In this document: one piece after another, positions 13,976 to 17,396 of the stretch
How the letters are laid out: each line of letters starts with the position of its first letter
Numbering within the stretch: the stretch's first letter is position 1
NCBI GenBank assembly: GCA_035326025.1
Contig: DAOKYT010000058.1
Coordinates: forward strand, 1 to 17,396
From: Amarobacter sp035326025
GTDB lineage: Bacteria > Chloroflexota > Dehalococcoidia > Tepidiformales > Tepidiformaceae
Direction of reading: 5' to 3'
Length of the DNA stretch: 17,396 nucleotides
Notes under the pieces: generated by a model
The model's input: the letters and a program-made list of their open reading frames with translations, nothing else
Database searches by the model: none
What the model was told of the DNA's origin: nothing
Made by a program: the position numbers and the translations under genes

Positions 13976-15181
13976 TCAAACGCTGGCGGGCAATCCGCCG
14001 TAGCGCCGGGCGTACACAACGATCGCGAGGGCGGTTGCCGCGGCGAGGGCCGCCGCGGCCCGGAAGGCGGCCGGCGCGTTCCACTGGCCCACCACGAAAC
14101 CACCAAGGGCGGGGCCGATTGCGAGACCGAGCCCGCTGAGCGCGACTGAGAGCCCGATGAGTGTGCCGCGGTGGCTTTCGGGTGCGAGGTCCATGACCGC
14201 GGCATTCCAGGCCGGCACGGTGAGGACGTTGCCCGCGAATACGACCATCGCCGCGGGGATGGCGAGCCAGAGGCTGGTGGTGGCGGCAACGACGAGCAGG
14301 CCCGCGGAGGTCAGCCCCTGCCCCGCGAACAGCGGCCGCCAGCGCCCATGGCGATCGGCAACGTGGCCCGCCGGGATGTACAACGCCGCCCCCGCGACGA
14401 CGGCGGGGATGAGCGCCACCGTGAGCGCGGCGAACGAGATGTCGAGCTGGTGCTGGCCGTAAGGGCGGATGGCCGGGACCACCATCGCCAGGGCGATGCT
14501 CGCGCCGAGGATGATCGCGCTCAGCGCCACGAGACGCCGGGAGACGATGCTGCGGATCGGGGGACGGTCGGGCGCGCGGACACGGGCGAAGAGCCGCTGG
14601 CCGCGGTAGTTGGGGATTCCACGGAGCGCGGCCGCGAACGCGGCCGACACGGCCACGAAGGCGACCGCGAACTGGGGCACATCGGCCGATTCGACCATGA
14701 ATGCTCCGGCGAGGGCGCCCGCGCCAAAGCCGAGCAGCTGCGCGAGATTCAGGAAGCCGATGACTTTGCCGCGCCGGCCCGGCTCGTAGAGGTCGGCGGC
14801 GATGGCGTAGGTCGCGGGCCAGAGGAAGGCGGTGGCGAAGCCGAGCGCGGCCGCGAGGGGGAGGAAGAGGTGCTCGTTCCGGGCCAGCGCCATGGTGGCG
14901 ATGGCGGGGAGCATGAGCGCGAAGCCGAGGAGCAGGCCGAGCCGGCGCTCAATGCGGTCGGAGATGGCGCCGGTTGGGGTTTCGAAGAGGAAGCGTGCGC
15001 CACCGTAGGCGCCCAGCAGATAGCCGCCCCATGCGTCGCTTGCGCCGAGCTCGGCCGGCACCCATTGCTGGAAGGTCGCGAAGAGAAGGATGCCGAGGGC
15101 GACCTGGACCAGGAAGATGGCCAGCGCGAGCGGGTAGGGATAGCTGCCCATGGTGGGCGAGCGCGGCACGTGGGTCGACAC
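13976..15181 (-). CDS. MFS transporter
   Basis: A 401-residue polytopic membrane protein of the major facilitator superfamily with about 11-12 hydrophobic helices. Helix 1 is at about 17-38 (PLALAIFLVQVALGILLFAT). The loop 2-3 signature appears as ETPTGAISDRIERR, and its second-half repeat as PAGHVADRHGRWRP, both matching the G-x3-D-R-x-G-R-R pattern. A central basic loop (GQRLFARVRAPDRPP) separates the two halves. Substrate cannot be predicted; the drug-efflux-like shape and the DLAPESHRGTLIG motif resemble antiporter-type MFS proteins. The start is uncertain between GTG 15181 and ATG 15151, neither with a clear ribosome site; the longer form is given. It may be co-transcribed with the dipeptidase and PP2C genes downstream. 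Confidence 0.87.
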   Translation of the reverse strand: MSTHVPRSPTMGSYPYPLALAIFLVQVALGILLFATFQQWVPAELGASDAWGGYLLGAYGGARFLFETPTGAISDRIERRLGLLLGFALMLPAIATMALARNEHLFLPLAAALGFATAFLWPATYAIAADLYEPGRRGKVIGFLNLAQLLGFGAGALAGAFMVESADVPQFAVAFVAVSAAFAAALRGIPNYRGQRLFARVRAPDRPPIRSIVSRRLVALSAIILGASIALAMVVPAIRPYGQHQLDISFAALTVALIPAVVAGAALYIPAGHVADRHGRWRPLFAGQGLTSAGLLVVAATTSLWLAIPAAMVVFAGNVLTVPAWNAAVMDLAPESHRGTLIGLSVALSGLGLAIGPALGGFVVGQWNAPAAFRAAAALAAATALAIVVYARRYGGLPASV

Positions 15182-15421
15182 GGGTTCGACTGTACGGCCC
15201 GCGCGGGGAACGGACGATCGGCGCCACCCGAAAGGTTCGTTTACCTCGACTGGCGGAAGGCATCACAGCCGCCGTATCTCGCACGAACGCAGCTGCGGGC
15301 ATCTCATACCCTCGGGCCGGGGAGAAAGGCACGACGGCGCCTCCCCGGTATCGAGTCCAACACGGGGGCGGGCGGCGGCTCCCGCGCTACAGTGCGCCTA
15401 TCCTTGACCGGAGGCTGGCCG

Positions 15422-15874
15422 ATGGAGGCCCCACGACAGATCAACCGCACGAAGCTGGCGGACTTCCTTGAAGTGCTCTCGAAGGCGGTGTTCGAGGCCG
15501 GGATGAACTGGAAGGTCATCGAGAACAAGTGGCCGGGGTTCCGGGAGGCGTTCCACCAGTTCGACCCCGCGACTATCGCGGCATACACGCCAGACGACAT
15601 CGACCGGCTGATGGCCGACACGCGGATTGTGCGGAACATGCGGAAGGTCGAGGCGACGATCCATAACGCGCAGGCGATGATCGAGGTGGAGCGGGAGTTC
15701 GGGTCGTTCGCGAAGTACCTGGAGGCGAAGCGGCCGTTCGATTCGCAGCTTGCGGATATCCGGAAGCCGTTCAAGCACGTGGGGAACTTCGCGGCACTAC
15801 TTCCTCTACGTGGTGGGCGGCGCGATGATCACCTCACGTTCGGTGCATGGTTCTACCGAGGTGGCAGGACGTAG
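15422..15874 (+). CDS. Tag-like DNA-3-methyladenine glycosylase, probably frameshifted
   Basis: A 150-residue product whose first 125 residues match the DNA-3-methyladenine glycosylase I family, which excises alkylated adenine. Recognisable segments are GMNWKVIENKWPGFREAF (about 27-44), FDPATIAAYTPDDIDRLMAD (46-65), RIVRNMRKVEATIHNAQ (67-83) and EREFGSFAKYL (88-98). After FKHVGNFAA this frame reads LLPLRGGRRDDHLTF, unlike the family. The +1 frame from 15798 reads YFLYVVGG, as expected after 'HVG.FGAY', and runs on to a TGA at 15897-15899. An indel near 15790-15798 therefore likely broke the gene or is an assembly error. ATG 15422 has GGAGG at 15410-15414 seven bases upstream. It overlaps the convergent lipoprotein gene tail to tail. 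Confidence 0.75.
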   Translation: MEAPRQINRTKLADFLEVLSKAVFEAGMNWKVIENKWPGFREAFHQFDPATIAAYTPDDIDRLMADTRIVRNMRKVEATIHNAQAMIEVEREFGSFAKYLEAKRPFDSQLADIRKPFKHVGNFAALLPLRGGRRDDHLTFGAWFYRGGRT

Positions 15875-16533
15875 TCTAAGACCGGGCGCTCGTTCATGAA
15901 CTCACGCGGATCCACGGCGCCGCAGGAGTTTCCCCAACGGACAATCCGTCCGTCGCTGTCGGCCGTGACAGCGACCATGATAGCGCCCGTGGCCCCGGGC
16001 GCCGGGCGCGGGTCAACGAACACGAGCCCGAAGTCGCCGGGCGCAACGTCGCCAGCCTCGGTCCGGTCAACGCGATACACGGCGAACAGTTTTAGACCCG
16101 TCGTCACGAAACCTTCCACGACCGGGCCGATCGTGTCCTTGCGCTCGTAAGTGGTCTCGCAACCAGTCAGAGGAAATGCCGGAACGGGCGTCCCGGCGGT
16201 CGCGCCCGCAGGGCATTCGGGACCCGGGATGGCACCGCTAGACGTGCAGGGCACGTCAACGTAAGCCAGGCGCGACCCCACATCGTTCGTGTCCGCGACA
16301 AGAACCGACACCAGGATGGGATCGATCGCGGCCAAGCCGGTACGTGTTTCCGGCCCGTAGGTCTGGATCGGCGTCACCTGCGAAACCCTGCTGGTGGGAG
16401 GAGTAGGGGCTGGCGTCGCGCTGGATGTGGTGGACGCGGGCGGGGTTGGACTCGGGGAAGGCTCCGAGTCGTCCGAGCATGCCGCGAGCGATGCCATGGC
16501 GATGGCCGCCCCGAGGATCAGCGACCGGAGCAC
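15853..16533 (-). CDS. lipoprotein with Pro/Ser/Thr linker and unknown outer domain
   Basis: A 226-residue protein starting at a GTG with a lipoprotein signal peptide VLRSLILGAAIAMASLAAC; Cys19 in the LAAC lipobox would be lipidated and retained on the membrane. A low-complexity linker rich in Ser, Thr and Pro follows (about 20-50). The outer domain, about 170 residues, has four Cys within PCTSSGAIPGPEC, LTGCETT and GNSCGAVD, which may form disulfides, and predicted beta strands such as LKLFAVYRVDRTE and FGLVFVDPR. No family is recognised. The start lies 16 bases inside the 3' end of the upstream surface-protein gene, so translation is probably coupled. A longer upstream start would only add an arginine-rich stretch that is the shadow of that gene. 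Confidence 0.68.
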   Translation of the reverse strand: MLRSLILGAAIAMASLAACSDDSEPSPSPTPPASTTSSATPAPTPPTSRVSQVTPIQTYGPETRTGLAAIDPILVSVLVADTNDVGSRLAYVDVPCTSSGAIPGPECPAGATAGTPVPAFPLTGCETTYERKDTIGPVVEGFVTTGLKLFAVYRVDRTEAGDVAPGDFGLVFVDPRPAPGATGAIMVAVTADSDGRIVRWGNSCGAVDPREFMNERPVLDYVLPPR

Positions 16534-17264
16534 CGCCTGCGGACTGCACCGTAGCCGCCTGCGACGAGCGCAGCGGATCCAATGGCGAAGAGTAAGAGTT
16601 GCGGGAGCGCGGGGGCGCTGGATGGGCTGGGGCTCGTTCCGGTGTTGGGAGGATCCACAGGCTGGCGAGGTGGCGTGAAAACCGGAGTCGGAGTTGGCTT
16701 TGGGGCGAAGCTTTCCGGAATGTCGATGCACGTCTTGAAGGGCTCGGAGGAACCGTCCCTGCTTCCGAAAATGAGCGAATAGCAGTATCTGCCCGCCGAA
16801 GGAATACCGAACGGGTCTTCCTGCTCCCCTGGATTCTGAAGTTGATCGGGGGAATAGGCGAACAGGACGGGGTTTATGTCCGCCGGGTCTCTGAAGACCG
16901 AATAGCAGGTGGCTCCACCTGGAACTGCCGAGATGGTTAGCGTCACTTTTCGTGAGGCATCATCCAGCGTTATCGCCAGCAGTCCACTGGCATCGAGTTC
17001 CGGGCGCGGATTGTCGGCGGACGGCTGGACGCAGTTGATGGCTTCGGCGGGAGGCCCGGACGGGCGGGTAGGCACGCCGCCGGGATCGGCTGAAGGAACC
17101 TGCTGTGTGGGGGCTGGCGATTCGGGTTCGTCAGCTCCCACCGATGGCATTTGCACTAAAGTCGACGCTGCGCCAACCAGCACGACAGCCAGGATTACAG
17201 CGGCCCGAGCGGATGCCGCGGCTGGACTACGGGCAGCCTTGTTGGCGGCGAAATCGTTCGTCAT
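16518..17264 (-). CDS. exported surface protein with C-terminal membrane anchor
   Basis: A 248-residue protein of unknown function. An N-terminal hydrophobic signal (ARAAVILAVVLVGAASTLVQ, about 19-38) is followed by a Pro/Ser-rich spacer, a domain of about 120 residues (75-195), a second proline linker PKPTPTPVFTPPRQPVDPPN, and a C-terminal hydrophobic helix LLLFAIGSAALVAGGYGAV ending with RRRCSGR. This layout (signal, spacer, domain, spacer, helix, basic tail) is that of a surface protein anchored at both or the distal end. The NTG before the last spacer is too far from the helix for a normal LPXTG sortase motif. The central domain has paired Cys-Tyr motifs, TCYSVF and YCYSLI, and a beta-rich pattern like fibronectin-type folds, which is inference. 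ATG 17264 is preceded by GGAGGA six bases upstream. Confidence 0.72.
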   Translation of the reverse strand: MTNDFAANKAARSPAAASARAAVILAVVLVGAASTLVQMPSVGADEPESPAPTQQVPSADPGGVPTRPSGPPAEAINCVQPSADNPRPELDASGLLAITLDDASRKVTLTISAVPGGATCYSVFRDPADINPVLFAYSPDQLQNPGEQEDPFGIPSAGRYCYSLIFGSRDGSSEPFKTCIDIPESFAPKPTPTPVFTPPRQPVDPPNTGTSPSPSSAPALPQLLLFAIGSAALVAGGYGAVRRRCSGR

Positions 17265-17341
17265 ATGCGATCCTCCGTGAGTGTTCTTGCAGCAGCTGCG
17301 GGGCCATAAAACAGCACGGGGGGATCGCCCTGTTGATCGCA

Positions 17342-17396
17342 CTAGCCGACTTGTTGTTCATCCTCGATCAATTGGGCCACCGCCATCGCGCAACAC
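17342..17396 (-). CDS. possible 3' end of a further minus-strand gene
   Basis: The complement of the right edge reads CCAMAVAQLIEDEQQVG followed by TAG, a helix-like, protein-like tail entering from outside the window. A weak hairpin followed by TTTTAT lies just downstream (about 17307-17338 on the complement), consistent with the end of a gene. With only 17 codons visible it may equally be chance. Confidence 0.28.
   Translation of the reverse strand, partial: CCAMAVAQLIEDEQQVG

Noticed and set aside
14171..15421. Plus-strand extension upstream of the Tag-like gene giving a 567-residue frame
   Set aside because: The part before 15422 is antisense to the MFS transporter and Glu/Arg/Gly-rich; the ribosome site and homology place the true start at 15422.
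16900..17010. LPXTG sortase signal in the surface protein
   Set aside because: The only similar string, PPNTG, is separated from the C-terminal hydrophobic helix by a long Ser/Pro spacer and lacks the Leu-Pro, so a plain transmembrane anchor is likelier.
1..17396. CRISPR array, insertion sequence or prophage
   Set aside because: No regularly spaced repeats, transposase motifs, terminal inverted repeats or phage structural genes were seen on either strand.

Overview
The window reads as part of a GC-rich bacterial chromosome. It has compact gene packing, many GTG and TTG starts, short or overlapping junctions (ATGA couplings) and housekeeping genes in both orientations. The gene mix is a Ni-superoxide dismutase, an actinobacterial-type THUMP-like methyltransferase, a Xaa-Pro dipeptidase-like amidohydrolase, an M19 dipeptidase, a cyclophilin and a tiny 'MGDKSPK' basic protein. 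This suits a high-GC Chloroflexota (Dehalococcoidia-like) or actinobacterial genome. The placement is inference; no rRNA or other taxonomic marker is present.

Layout. 1-51: 3' half of tRNA-Asn(GUU). 52-546: a non-coding stretch that may hold the decayed end of a serine recombinase. 585-1137: promoter, sodN and a strong hairpin. 1339-3503 (minus): THUMP-like methyltransferase, then a D-2-hydroxyacid dehydrogenase. 3555-4693 (plus): HAD phosphatase overlapping a WrbA-like flavodoxin. 4791-4883: a 30-residue lysine-rich protein with its own hairpin. 4979-5710: nucleoside phosphorylase.

5737-7526 (minus): the least ordinary part. It is a visibly A/T-richer three-gene cassette: a free-standing LuxR-type HTH regulator, an aromatic/Gly/Ser/Thr-rich secreted protein interrupted by an in-frame TGA, and a membrane-anchored SurA-N-like protein with no PPIase domain. 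The cassette ends at a hairpin terminator. It looks like an acquired secreted-protein unit with its own regulator and its own chaperone-like partner.

7666-8457: enoyl-CoA hydratase (plus). 8462-11389 (minus): amidohydrolase, then a TIM-barrel-like unknown, then MutY, all overlapping. 11491-11997: cyclophilin (plus). 11984-15181 (minus): MFS transporter, M19 dipeptidase and a PP2C phosphatase, the last two coupled by ATGA. 15422-15899: a Tag-like DNA glycosylase whose C-terminal homology continues in another frame. 15853-17264 (minus): two overlapping genes for exported proteins with Pro/Ser/Thr linkers, one a C-terminally anchored surface protein and one a lipoprotein. The right edge may hold the last codons of another minus-strand gene.

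Broad themes are oxidative-stress and DNA repair functions (SodN, WrbA-like, MutY, Tag-like), peptide turnover (prolidase-like, M19) and envelope proteins. They sit in separate small operons rather than one pathway.
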